Source: a bacterium BMS3Bbin03 (GTDB lineage: Bacteria > Zhuqueibacterota > JdFR-76 > BMS3Abin05). Taken from it: DNA of 62,443 nucleotides. Shown here one piece after another: positions 9,085-16,659 of this stretch (positions are counted from its first letter, which is position 1; the number at the start of each line of letters is the position of its first letter). The notes below the pieces were generated by a model. It was not told the origin of the DNA, did not search any database, and saw only the letters and a list, made by a program, of their open reading frames with translations. The DNA is taken from positions 1-62,443 of the forward strand of contig BDTM01000025.1 in NCBI GenBank assembly GCA_002898015.1. The letters run 5' to 3'. Position numbers and translations under genes: made by a program.

Positions 9085-9730
9085 GAGCTTTCTCCGCTTT
9101 AATGGTTACAAATGCTCCTTTGCCATAACCCTCTTTTATCGGTTCATCAGCGGTTATTTCATCAAGATCGTGGAAAACAGTTTGATTAAACGATAACGCT
9201 GGAAATCCCGTTTTTTCAAGGAGGGTGACGATTTCATTGACTGTAAAAAAGGTGGCATCTTTATAAAAAATGTTTTCGTTTTTATGCGCTTCATATTTTC
9301 TGCCAAGGGCGCTGCCGAGATCAACAAAGCCGATTATAAAGGAGCCGTTTGTTTTCAGAACCCGATTCACTTCATGAAAAGATTTTTCAACATTATCCAA
9401 AAAGCAGACGGTGGTTACCATCAAAAGGAGATCGAATTGAGAACGAGCAAAAGGCAGCATTTCCCCGGTACCGTTTACGGTTGCAATTCCTTTGGCTTTG
9501 GATATTTTGCTCACCTTTTTTCCCGGTTCAAGTCCGAAACGAATGCCCAAAGGCTGTGCAAACCGGGCAGTACCCACACCCACTTCAAGAGATTTTTGCG
9601 CCGCTGGCATGATTTGTTTTACAGCCCGCAGCTCGGCCCGGTAAACATTCTCATGGCGTTCAAACCAGTTCTCATATCTTGTCGCATTTTCTTCAAAAGC
9701 TTTTGTTTTTGCCATAACTGAACCAGACAT
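9077..9730 (-). CDS. Class I SAM-dependent methyltransferase
   Basis: 217 residues. Helical N-terminus (RYENWFERHENVYRAELRAV), motif I SLEVGVGTARFAQPLGIRFGLEP, then FDLLLMVTTVCFLDNVEKSFHEVNRVLK and GSFIIGFVDLGSALG. The layout resembles small-molecule methyltransferases of the UbiE class. An in-frame second ATG six codons in is an alternative start; neither has a good ribosome binding site. It lies between the split permease genes (5 bases away) and the radical SAM gene (8-base overlap), so it is almost certainly in their operon. Confidence 0.8.
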   Translation of the reverse strand: MSGSVMAKTKAFEENATRYENWFERHENVYRAELRAVKQIMPAAQKSLEVGVGTARFAQPLGIRFGLEPGKKVSKISKAKGIATVNGTGEMLPFARSQFDLLLMVTTVCFLDNVEKSFHEVNRVLKTNGSFIIGFVDLGSALGRKYEAHKNENIFYKDATFFTVNEIVTLLEKTGFPALSFNQTVFHDLDEITADEPIKEGYGKGAFVTIKAEKALV

Positions 9731-9735
9731 GCTTT

Positions 9736-10236
9736 TTAATGCAATAAATCAATTATTGATGCTTCGACAATGGAAGCAATAATCATATAAATAAACAAGA
9801 GGACGACAAATTCCAAACCAAAGTAATAGACCATCACCGGCAGATAAGGTATTTTAATAGCTCGGTTGTAAAGAAATGCGGCAATTAGACCGTTTTTCAT
9901 GCCGTGTGCCTGTAAATCCTTTAGCAGCGGATACCAGGCGTAAATAGGGCCGAGGCTGATAATTCCCAATAGAATGGCAAAAAACCAACCTTTTAAACCC
10001 GATTCTTTACCGAGAAATTTTTTTGCTTTTTGCGGATTGAGAAAATAATTTAATCCGCCCATAAACAAAATGACTACGACAAAAACCGGAATGAGATCCA
10101 ATAGCATTCGACCGCTGAGCAGAAAAGCTTTTTCTGTTTTTGATGAATTTGTAAAGAAAAGACCCAAATATAGCAGAATGACCAAACCGGGAAATATGAA
10201 ATTGAAAAGATTGCTTTTTTCCTTTTGCTTATTCAT
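9736..10236 (-). CDS. COG0701-type permease, C-terminal-like half
   Basis: 166 residues with about four hydrophobic segments (LVILLYLGLFF, LIPVFVVVILFMGGLNYFL, GWFFAILLGIISLGPIYAWYPLL, FVVLLFIYMIIASIVEASII). The segment GLKGWFFAILLGIISLGP matches the repeat half of predicted permeases (UPF0718/ArsP-like) that are usually single proteins of 300 or more residues. Its start overlaps the stop of the upstream gene by four bases (ATGA), and that gene encodes the matching half, so the pair probably forms a heteromeric transporter. Related proteins export metalloids; the substrate here is unknown. Confidence 0.7.
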   Translation of the reverse strand: MNKQKEKSNLFNFIFPGLVILLYLGLFFTNSSKTEKAFLLSGRMLLDLIPVFVVVILFMGGLNYFLNPQKAKKFLGKESGLKGWFFAILLGIISLGPIYAWYPLLKDLQAHGMKNGLIAAFLYNRAIKIPYLPVMVYYFGLEFVVLLFIYMIIASIVEASIIDLLH

Positions 10237-10685
10237 AGTAAACTCATGGTCAGGACCGTTGCTATGGCTACAAAAAAAGCGAGAACCAAACTGAGAAGGT
10301 TTCTCGTCAGGGCAAATCTTTTTCCCAGCAGGGAGGCTTCGGCCGGAAGTTGTATGAAACCAACCGTTACCCAGGATACAATGAACGCCGTTACAGCGTA
10401 CAAGCTCACACTGTCATGCAATAATTCTCCGCCGATGATATAGCTGTTGACGGGATTGCCCGCTGATATGCTTCCAATGAGAGCGCCATAAAGGGTATCG
10501 CGAAAAAGATTTCCGGTGAACACGGAAAGAATCCAGGACTGGGGGACAAAAACGCGGAACAAACCAAAAAGAAGAATGACGCCGATAATAGTGGGCACCG
10601 CAGTTCCAAAGCCTTTCAGAGCTTTTGAAAACCCGCTTGAAAAAGAGTTTTTGTTTTTCGTTTGTTGTTGCATTGGGCTTTCCAT
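10233..10685 (-). CDS. COG0701-type permease, N-terminal-like half
   Basis: About 150 residues with hydrophobic segments AVPTIIGVILLFGLFRVFV, ISAGNPVNSYIIGGELL, AVTAFIVSWVTVGFIQLPAEA and LLSLVLAFFVAIATVLTMSLL. It parallels the downstream gene in size and overlaps it by four bases (ATGA). I chose the ATG at 10685 (MESPMQQQ), which has AGG about 10 bases upstream. A GTG 48 bases earlier would add an unlikely N-terminus with no ribosome binding site. As in its partner, the cytosolic charged patch GKRFALTRN between the last two helices fits a half-permease. Confidence 0.68.
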   Translation of the reverse strand: MESPMQQQTKNKNSFSSGFSKALKGFGTAVPTIIGVILLFGLFRVFVPQSWILSVFTGNLFRDTLYGALIGSISAGNPVNSYIIGGELLHDSVSLYAVTAFIVSWVTVGFIQLPAEASLLGKRFALTRNLLSLVLAFFVAIATVLTMSLL

Positions 10686-10781
10686 TATTAAACCTATTGA
10701 TGATTTTGTTGATTTAATTCTATCCAACCCCACGTTAGAATATGGCTTTCGGAGGTTATTTCAAAACGAGTTACACCGGAT

Positions 10782-11285
10782 TCATTTTTTGCCAAAAAGC
10801 TCTTTCAGGCAAACCCACCGCAGCGAAAACATCGGCACCTGGTTTTTATAATTTCTGTAATCCTGGCCAAATTTGCGGATGGCGCCGGGCTCCTCAACTA
10901 TTTTTATCATGGCAATGATAATGGCCATTTCAATCGGCGCAATGAACAGGATGAATGAAACCGACCCGATCAGAAACGCAAAAGCCGGTGGAAATAGCAG
11001 CAAACCGAAATGCATGGGATGGCGCATGCACGCGTAAAATCCGCCGGTCACCAATTTGTTGGTTTCCATTCTTGGAATGTCGCCTTCCCGTCCCATTTTG
11101 GCCAGCCAGCGGCCGGTATTCCGGCTTGCGCGCATCACCAGGCGAATCATGAAAATGCCGATCAGGAATGAAACCGCGTGGAACCAGGGATTTAAAAACC
11201 AGCTTTTACACCAGTGCAAATCCAGCCAAACGCCCAGAGCGCCTCCGCCCAAAAGCATCAAAATCCAGATTGTAATTCGTGTCAT
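10782..11285 (-). CDS. Isoprenylcysteine carboxyl methyltransferase (ICMT/PEMT)-family membrane protein
   Basis: About 167 residues with four to five hydrophobic segments and the diagnostic C-terminal ICMT pattern: GGFYACMRHPMHFGLLLFPP followed by EEPGAIRKFGQDYRNYKNQVPMF. The RHP and EE-xxx-FGxxYxxYxxxVPxF elements form the SAM/substrate site in this family, which methylates lipids or small molecules in the membrane. The chosen ATG has AAAGGTGA 5-12 bases upstream. A GTG 60 bases further upstream is possible but runs into an inverted-repeat arm at 11331. In bacteria the substrate is usually unknown. Confidence 0.78.
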   Translation of the reverse strand: MTRITIWILMLLGGGALGVWLDLHWCKSWFLNPWFHAVSFLIGIFMIRLVMRASRNTGRWLAKMGREGDIPRMETNKLVTGGFYACMRHPMHFGLLLFPPAFAFLIGSVSFILFIAPIEMAIIIAMIKIVEEPGAIRKFGQDYRNYKNQVPMFSLRWVCLKELFGKK

Positions 11286-11330
11286 TAAATTCACCTTTGC
11301 ACCGTTTTGATAAATTTCAAACATCTTTTT

Positions 11331-11493
11331 AACCACAAATTTCACTAATGATACGAATGGATATGAAAATTAATTCGCATTTCTTTTCCGGAAAATAGAC
11401 GGCCTGTAACAATAAAATAGCACACCAATTTTCTTCGTAGCAGGTTAAACTATTTGTGCTTCCTCATTCGTGTAATTAGTGCAATTCGTGGTT
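11331..11493. repeat. 163-bp inverted-repeat element between the ICMT and Sir2 genes
   Basis: The 29-base arms 11331-11359 and 11465-11493 are inverted copies with 25 of 29 matches. The left arm begins AACCACAAATTTC and the right arm ends GCAATTCGTGGTT. They enclose 105 bp without a gene. The right arm supplies the last codons and stop of the Sir2-family gene. It is MITE-like in shape, and similar 'TTCGTGTAATTAGTG' strings are familiar intergenic repeats in environmental genomes. No target-site duplication was identified. Confidence 0.6.
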
Positions 11494-12240
11494 CGCTATT
11501 CCCATTTCATGAGATAATTTAATCATTGCTTCCGTCGCTTTATCCTGAAGAAACATATCCGTGATGCCGTGTGTATAGTTCGTTTCATTTGGATTGACTT
11601 CGATTATTGTTGCGCGTCTCTTTTTTGCGAGATTTGGAATCATTGAAGCCGGCATAATTTCGCCGGTTGTGCCGATCAAAATAAAAATATCTGCGATTTC
11701 CGCTTCACGGAATGACAGCGAATTTGTCGTTTCGGGAATGGGTTCGCCGAAAAAGACAAAATCGGGTTTCAGCAGATGCCCGCAGTCCGTACATAAGGGC
11801 GGCAAATGCTCCAGGTCGATTTTCGAGACATGATATTTTTTTGCGCAATGAACACAGACAAGCTGTTGAGACGTACCATGAAATTCGTAAACTGTCTTGC
11901 TGCCCGCTTCCTGATGGAGATTATCGATATTCTGGGTGATGATGGCCTGAAGTAATCCATTGTGTTCCATTGCCGCAAGGGCGTAGTGTGCCGCGTTTGG
12001 CTTTGCCCGGCCAAAGAAATCATAAAAAATTTCCTTGATTAGCTTCCACGATTCCAAAGGATAATTGTGAAAATAACCGATGTGCAGAAATATGGGATCA
12101 TATTTGCTCCACAAACCTCCCTTGCCGCGAAAAGGAGGGATGCCGCTTTCGACCGAAATACCTGCGCCTGTGAATGCAACCACCCGGTTCGCTTTTTTAA
12201 TGGCTCTGGCTGCTATTTTGTACACGTCGTTGATCCTCAA
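11476..12240 (-). CDS. Sir2-family NAD-dependent protein deacylase
   Basis: Removes acyl groups from lysines using NAD. In 254 residues it shows the full family signature: GAGISVESGIPPFRGKGGLW (NAD loop), TQNIDNLHQEAG with catalytic His in EFHGT, a zinc site C-x2-C (VCVHCAKKY) and C-x2-C (LCTDCGHL), and then KPDFVFFGEPIP. The start is TTG and overlaps the stop of the upstream tRNA-editing-domain gene by four bases, with AAGGAG just upstream. The last residues (NHELH) fall inside one arm of an inverted repeat, so the native C-terminus may have been replaced. Confidence 0.9.
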   Translation of the reverse strand: MRINDVYKIAARAIKKANRVVAFTGAGISVESGIPPFRGKGGLWSKYDPIFLHIGYFHNYPLESWKLIKEIFYDFFGRAKPNAAHYALAAMEHNGLLQAIITQNIDNLHQEAGSKTVYEFHGTSQQLVCVHCAKKYHVSKIDLEHLPPLCTDCGHLLKPDFVFFGEPIPETTNSLSFREAEIADIFILIGTTGEIMPASMIPNLAKKRRATIIEVNPNETNYTHGITDMFLQDKATEAMIKLSHEMGIANHELH

Positions 12241-12647
12241 ATCTCCTTGAATAATCTGGCAAAAGAATGACCGGGCGACTGGATATCGAGATCAAGAAAA
12301 TATCCGAAAGGCGTTTGATGTGTCTCATAGCCCGAATTTACAAGACGAACCTCTGCGCCATCCAAAAGTTGTTTTGTGGCATCGGGATCAGCTTTGTCTT
12401 CCCCCAGATGTGCAAAGGAATGCAGAACAATACTGTTCGTTTCATTTTTCCGCGCTGCCCATTTTAGATTTTTAATCAGCTTTGTTTCCACAGAAGATAG
12501 ATTCTCTTCACCTTTTGGCTCCACGTGGATAAAGCCCACAAGTGCTTTTTTTATTGATGCTGATTCTACATGTTCATCTGCGGTTTCCAGATTTTGAACA
12601 GCAGGTTTATAAGCGAAAAGATCGGCATAGAGCATTAAAAGTCGCAT
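12237..12647 (-). CDS. Stand-alone archaeal-type threonyl-tRNA synthetase editing domain (tRNA-Thr_ED)
   Basis: 136 residues starting MRLLMLYADLFAYKP, then KKALVGFIHVEPKGEEN, SIVLHSFAHLGEDKADPDATKQLL and THQTPFGYFLDLDIQSPGHSFARLF. This matches the D-tyrosyl-deacylase-like editing domain at the N-terminus of archaeal ThrRS, which hydrolyses mischarged seryl-tRNA(Thr). No synthetase domain is attached, so it would act in trans. GGAGAAA precedes the ATG. It overlaps Sir2 by four bases. Stand-alone copies are known in some Archaea; its presence in a bacterial context suggests transfer or a different deacylase role. Confidence 0.78.
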   Translation of the reverse strand: MRLLMLYADLFAYKPAVQNLETADEHVESASIKKALVGFIHVEPKGEENLSSVETKLIKNLKWAARKNETNSIVLHSFAHLGEDKADPDATKQLLDGAEVRLVNSGYETHQTPFGYFLDLDIQSPGHSFARLFKEI

Positions 12648-12740
12648 AATTTTCTCCGTATGACATTTTACAATATTTCTTTTCCAGGCGTAAACGATAC
12701 GCCGGGAAAGAAATAATCAAAAACAATGACTCGAATCCTG

Positions 12741-13061
12741 TTACGACCGTCTTCCCCACAAGGGATCATCTCCGAATCTATCTGACCACCAATCTTGACT
12801 GTCAACAGGAAGGTTTTCTTTAACCTCTTCTTCAGTGAAAGAGTATCTATAATTTTCAAGATAATCCAAGATTATTTTATAGGCTTCATTGATTTTTGCC
12901 ATCATTTCATTACGTTCCTGAGAATTTTCATCGGATTTATCCGGATGCCACTGCTTGACTATTTCCCGGTATTTTTGCCTGATCTGCTCCCGGGTTAGTG
13001 CTGTGGATATTTCCAGCGTTTGCGCTGCTTTGACGATAGACTTGTATTTAGGCTGAGACAA
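12741..13061 (-). CDS. Small J-domain (DnaJ-like) protein
   Basis: 106 residues. After a short lead, residues about 13-75 form a J domain: AQTLEISTALTREQIRQKYREIVKQWHPDKSDEN with the invariant HPD, then MMAKINEAYKIILDYLENYRY. It should stimulate the ATPase of an Hsp70. There is no Gly/Phe region or zinc domain, so it is a specialised co-chaperone. The C-terminal tail is short, tryptophan-rich and acidic (QDWWSDRFGDDPLWG). It is separated by about 90 bases from the editing-domain gene downstream and by 272 bases of gene-free sequence from the TauE/SafE gene. Confidence 0.85.
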   Translation of the reverse strand: MSQPKYKSIVKAAQTLEISTALTREQIRQKYREIVKQWHPDKSDENSQERNEMMAKINEAYKIILDYLENYRYSFTEEEVKENLPVDSQDWWSDRFGDDPLWGRRS

Positions 13062-13333
13062 TAGTGTAACTTTTTCTTTAGCAAATATGATAATTGGCCA
13101 GCCAGAAAATAAAATAGTTTTCCATTTTATCGAATGGCCATAACTGCTGCGGCCAATCCTTCATTCGTGTATGGCAGATTTTGGCATCTGACGGATTCGC
13201 TTCGATATGTTTTTCATTTCATTCATAGATTTGCCTCAAATTTTAGATGACATTTATCAAATTGTGATTCATTGAAAATGATTTTTTATTATTAGCTTTT
13301 TTAATATTTTACATTAACGTTATACTGTTACTG

Positions 13334-14071
13334 TTAAATTGCCTTGTAAATTGTTAATAAAGCAAGAACTACAATGAACAATGAAAGACCGATTTTCAAC
13401 CACATTGGCTTCGTTTTTAGGGAAATTGTGCTGCCTATTCGTGCGCCAAGAACGGACCCAATGAGTACAGATAAACTCGGCAGCCATAATATATTCCCAC
13501 GGTGCCAATAAATAAAAAACGCGGCACCGGCAGTGAATATTGTGGTGAATAGCGATGTCGCAATTGCCTTGTGCATATCAAGATGCATAGCTTTTAAAAA
13601 CGGTGGAAAAAGAGAACCTCCACTACCACCACGCAGACCGGTTATTAAGTTCAGGATGAACGTCCCCAAAATAATATTTCTTGCAAAAGGAACCAGGCGG
13701 CTATATAATCCAGGGGCAATTTTATCGAGATAAACTGAAAGCACAGTCAAAATCGCTACACTGACAAAGATTATTGAGAGAATGAAAGTTGGTATTATGC
13801 CGGTAAATACTGCGCCCGCCAATGAGCCCAAAATGCCTCCAATTATTGCGTACAAAGCCATATTCCAATCAATGTTTTTTCTGTGTGTATAAGCGGCGAT
13901 ACTCTGTGCAAATGGTATAACGAACATATTTATAGCAAAAGCATTTAGTAATGGCATTCCGGCAATATTGAGCAAAGGAATTCTTACCGAACCGCCACCG
14001 ATCCCAAAAATGCCACTCATTAGCCCGGCAGTAAATCCAATAGTTGCCAACAGAAGTATTTCTTTAGTCAA
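13334..14071 (-). CDS. TauE/SafE (DUF81) family anion transporter
   Basis: 245 residues, about eight membrane helices, beginning ATIGFTAGLMSGIFGIGGGSVRIPLL, the signature of the TauE/SafE family. A second half repeat is GLRGGSGGSLFPPFLKAMHLD. Family members export or import sulfite, sulfonates or other organic anions. The start shown is TTG, and a GGGAG box lies about 20 bases upstream, which is far. An unconventional ATA nearer the box is possible, so the N-terminus is uncertain by a few residues. It is followed by a gene-free 272-bp stretch. Confidence 0.85.
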   Translation of the reverse strand: MTKEILLLATIGFTAGLMSGIFGIGGGSVRIPLLNIAGMPLLNAFAINMFVIPFAQSIAAYTHRKNIDWNMALYAIIGGILGSLAGAVFTGIIPTFILSIIFVSVAILTVLSVYLDKIAPGLYSRLVPFARNIILGTFILNLITGLRGGSGGSLFPPFLKAMHLDMHKAIATSLFTTIFTAGAAFFIYWHRGNILWLPSLSVLIGSVLGARIGSTISLKTKPMWLKIGLSLFIVVLALLTIYKAI

Positions 14072-14125
14072 TATATGAAATATTTTTATCTCCCTCGGAA
14101 TTTAATATTTTGTATTTAGGTCTCC

Positions 14126-14989
14126 TTATCGCGTCACGTTTTTAGGATTTTGCTGCATTACAATAAAATCTCCAGTCCTCGCGCCCACGCGATGCGCAAT
14201 CAGATCGCATTTGGTAATCAGCAAAAAATAAATATTATGGTGCACGTCAATCAATCCTTCCAGGTTTCCCTGCCCTTTGGAAATGACAACGTCGGCACTG
14301 AGAAATAATTCTTTAAACTTATTTGAAGTCGTTTCCCACACAGCGCCGGGGGCATCATCCCCGGTGGTTGCGATTTTAGCCACTTTGTTCATTCCAACCT
14401 TTTCCGCATCATCCACAGTAATGTCGTTTATAACCGGTTTGCCGCGTACAGCAAAATAGATATTCGGATGATTTATTGTTTCAATGAAAAGTTTATCCAA
14501 AACAATCTCGCCGCAATTGTCGCCAATGTACAGAACAGTGGAAGCGTTCTGTAAATCCTGTCGTAACTGTAACGAACCATCAATGGCAATATCGGCATGT
14601 ACAACGCGGTTAATGGTGTCCATGACATCCAGTTGGTGCTGGGGACCAAAATCAATGACATTGCCGGCAATGGCCAGACGCATGGCCATATCAAACGGAT
14701 CGTCGGCTGCATTTACCGTCGCTTTAAAATCGTCGTAAAGATCAAGCATCATCTTGTTATACTTTTCCTTGATTTCTTTGTAGGGATCAGGATTTTTGAG
14801 CACCTCGCGAATCATGCGGTGCATTTCACGACCCAGCGCCGGAGGAGATTGCTGGTAATCGGCCCGGGATAAATAATCCAACAGATGTCTCATGGCCGGT
14901 TCTTTTTCATTCTCCGGCAGAATGCCGGATTTCAACAATCGCAGAAAGCTGTTAACAATGCATGGGATGCAATCCAGGGAAATGTTCAT
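14126..14989 (-). CDS. DUF89 / damage-control phosphatase family protein
   Basis: 287 residues. The N-terminal MNISLDCIPCIVNSFLRLL with its paired cysteines, the central VLYIGDNCGEIVLDKLFIE and DDAPGA, and the late ADVVISKGQGNLEGL are the conserved blocks of DUF89 (ARMT1-like) proteins. Family members are metal-dependent phosphatases that clear damaged sugar phosphates or related metabolites. The Asp and Asn of GDNCGE and the Asp/Lys of ADVVISKGQGN are the expected metal/phosphate ligands. The start codon follows the upstream dehydrogenase stop by one base, so the two are translationally linked. Confidence 0.82.
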   Translation of the reverse strand: MNISLDCIPCIVNSFLRLLKSGILPENEKEPAMRHLLDYLSRADYQQSPPALGREMHRMIREVLKNPDPYKEIKEKYNKMMLDLYDDFKATVNAADDPFDMAMRLAIAGNVIDFGPQHQLDVMDTINRVVHADIAIDGSLQLRQDLQNASTVLYIGDNCGEIVLDKLFIETINHPNIYFAVRGKPVINDITVDDAEKVGMNKVAKIATTGDDAPGAVWETTSNKFKELFLSADVVISKGQGNLEGLIDVHHNIYFLLITKCDLIAHRVGARTGDFIVMQQNPKNVTR

Positions 14990-14990
14990 A

Positions 14991-15956
14991 TTAAGCCTGT
15001 ACGCTCATGTTCAACTTCAGTGACAAGTTTTTAATCATATCTTCACTCATTTTATCCAAGTTAAAATGCGGTTTCCAGCCCCATTCTTTGTGCGCCGCAG
15101 AATCATCCAGACTGCGGGGCCAGGAGTTGGCAATCTGCTGCAGAAGCTCATCCACCTGATAATTAATCGTAAACCCGGGCACAAATTTTCTGATCGAGTG
15201 CACAATATCATCCGGCGAAATCGTCATGGCATGGATGTTAAAGGCATTTCGATGTTTCAGTTTCGATGGATTTACTTCCATCAATTCAATGGCAGCGCGG
15301 ATCGCGTCCGGCATGTACATTATGGGTAACTGCGTATTGGCTCTCAGGCAGCAGGTATATTTTTTGTGTTTCAGTGCCTTGTAATACATTTCCACTGCAA
15401 AATCCGTTGTCCCGCCGCCGGGGAGGGTGTGATAACTGATTAATCCCGGAAAGCGAAGTCCTCTGGTGTCCACGCCATATTTTTGGAAATAATAATCACA
15501 AAACAATTCGCCCGCCACTTTGGTAACACCATAAATCGTCGTTGGTCGCTGGACGGTGTCCTGCGGTGTAAAAGTAATTGGCGTCGATGGCCCGAATGCA
15601 GCAATTGAACTGGGAAAGAAAACCTGACAAGGAACGCTTCGAGCCACTTCCAGAACGTTTTGCAGGCAGGTCATGTTTACGGACCATGCTTTTTGCGGAT
15701 TCTCTTCCGCTACTGCGGAGAGGATAGCGGCAAGGTGAAAGATTGCATCCGGTTTGTATTGATTTACGATGGATAAAATGGCTTGTTTATCCATGCAGTC
15801 GGCATGCAGAAATGGACCGGCTTCGGTGATCTGCTTATCCGGATGTGTTTTTATGTCGGCAGCAATGACATTTTCATTGCCGTATTTTTGCCTCAGGGCA
15901 AGAGTGAGTTCCGAGCCTATCTGGCCGGCCGCACCAAGTACCAGAATTTTATGCAT
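14991..15956 (-). CDS. NAD-dependent epimerase/dehydratase-type L-threonine 3-dehydrogenase
   Basis: 321 residues with a Rossmann start ILVLGAAGQIGSELTLALR, then FHLAAILSAVAEENP, the catalytic YGVTKVAGE (Tyr-x3-Lys) and the block GLRFPGLISYHTLPGGGTTDFAVEMYY. The last block is characteristic of the short-chain (GalE-like) L-threonine dehydrogenases, which oxidise threonine to 2-amino-3-ketobutyrate, rather than of sugar epimerases. AAGGAATGA precedes the ATG. It lies between an MBL hydrolase (12 bases upstream) and the DUF89 gene. No partner glycine C-acetyltransferase is visible in the window. Confidence 0.82.
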   Translation of the reverse strand: MHKILVLGAAGQIGSELTLALRQKYGNENVIAADIKTHPDKQITEAGPFLHADCMDKQAILSIVNQYKPDAIFHLAAILSAVAEENPQKAWSVNMTCLQNVLEVARSVPCQVFFPSSIAAFGPSTPITFTPQDTVQRPTTIYGVTKVAGELFCDYYFQKYGVDTRGLRFPGLISYHTLPGGGTTDFAVEMYYKALKHKKYTCCLRANTQLPIMYMPDAIRAAIELMEVNPSKLKHRNAFNIHAMTISPDDIVHSIRKFVPGFTINYQVDELLQQIANSWPRSLDDSAAHKEWGWKPHFNLDKMSEDMIKNLSLKLNMSVQA

Positions 15957-15968
15957 ATCTTCATTCCT

Positions 15969-16607
15969 TTATAACTCAATCATTTTTCCTACGCCGCCCT
16001 CAATATATTTCCCCGGGTAGATGTTTTTAATTTCCGCTTTATGCTGCGTGCAGTGGGCCGGGCAGATCAATTGAAACTCTTCGAATAAATCATATTGATC
16101 GAATCCGTGCAGCCCGCCGATGATGGCGTAAATGTCTCCAAATTGGGAAGCCGCGCTTAAAATGTTGGCCATGTCCGGATGTGAGCAGCCGACAACCAGC
16201 ACAAGCCCTTTCTCAGTCTGCACGGCCATGGATTGTTCAATGCCCTCCAGCTCGCCGGTGGTGTAAAGTCCGTCCTCCAATTTTTGCGCCTGCTCGATAA
16301 GGATGACTTTTTTAGCATGTTTTATGCCGCGCAATGAATTGGGTGCATAAAGCGTGACATCGGGATTCTCATTTAAAAATGCCGACAGGCCGCCGATATG
16401 ATCAAAGTGGTTGTGAGAAATAAAAACCGTATCAATTTTATAAAGATTAATGTCGAGGGAGCGCATGTTTTGAAGGAGAATTTTTCCATTGCCACCGGTG
16501 TCGAAAAGGATTTTATTCCTACCGGTTTCGATGTAACAGGCAAAACCCCAGTCGGCGATTAAATCAGCACGTATGGTCGTGTTGTCATAAATGATGGTTG
16601 CCTTCAA
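15969..16607 (-). CDS. MBL-fold metallo-hydrolase
   Basis: 212 residues. The metal motif ISHNHFDHIGGLSAF (HxHxDH) is followed by VVGCSHPDMANIL and GGLHGF. ILFDTGGNGKILLQNM and the segment order match the COG1237 group (7,8-dihydropterin-6-methyl-dihydropteroate synthase-like beta-lactamase-fold proteins found in Archaea and anaerobes). Start TTG, with a strong AGGAGG 6 bases upstream. The substrate is unknown. Confidence 0.82.
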   Translation of the reverse strand: MKATIIYDNTTIRADLIADWGFACYIETGRNKILFDTGGNGKILLQNMRSLDINLYKIDTVFISHNHFDHIGGLSAFLNENPDVTLYAPNSLRGIKHAKKVILIEQAQKLEDGLYTTGELEGIEQSMAVQTEKGLVLVVGCSHPDMANILSAASQFGDIYAIIGGLHGFDQYDLFEEFQLICPAHCTQHKAEIKNIYPGKYIEGGVGKMIEL

Positions 16608-16659
16608 TTTTACCTCCTATTGAAAATCCAGGTTTGCAATACTTGAAGTTTGGCAAACC

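Noticed and set aside
12668..12859. 63-codon minus-strand frame
   Set aside because: Overlaps the J-domain gene in a different frame; the J-domain reading has a clear family match.
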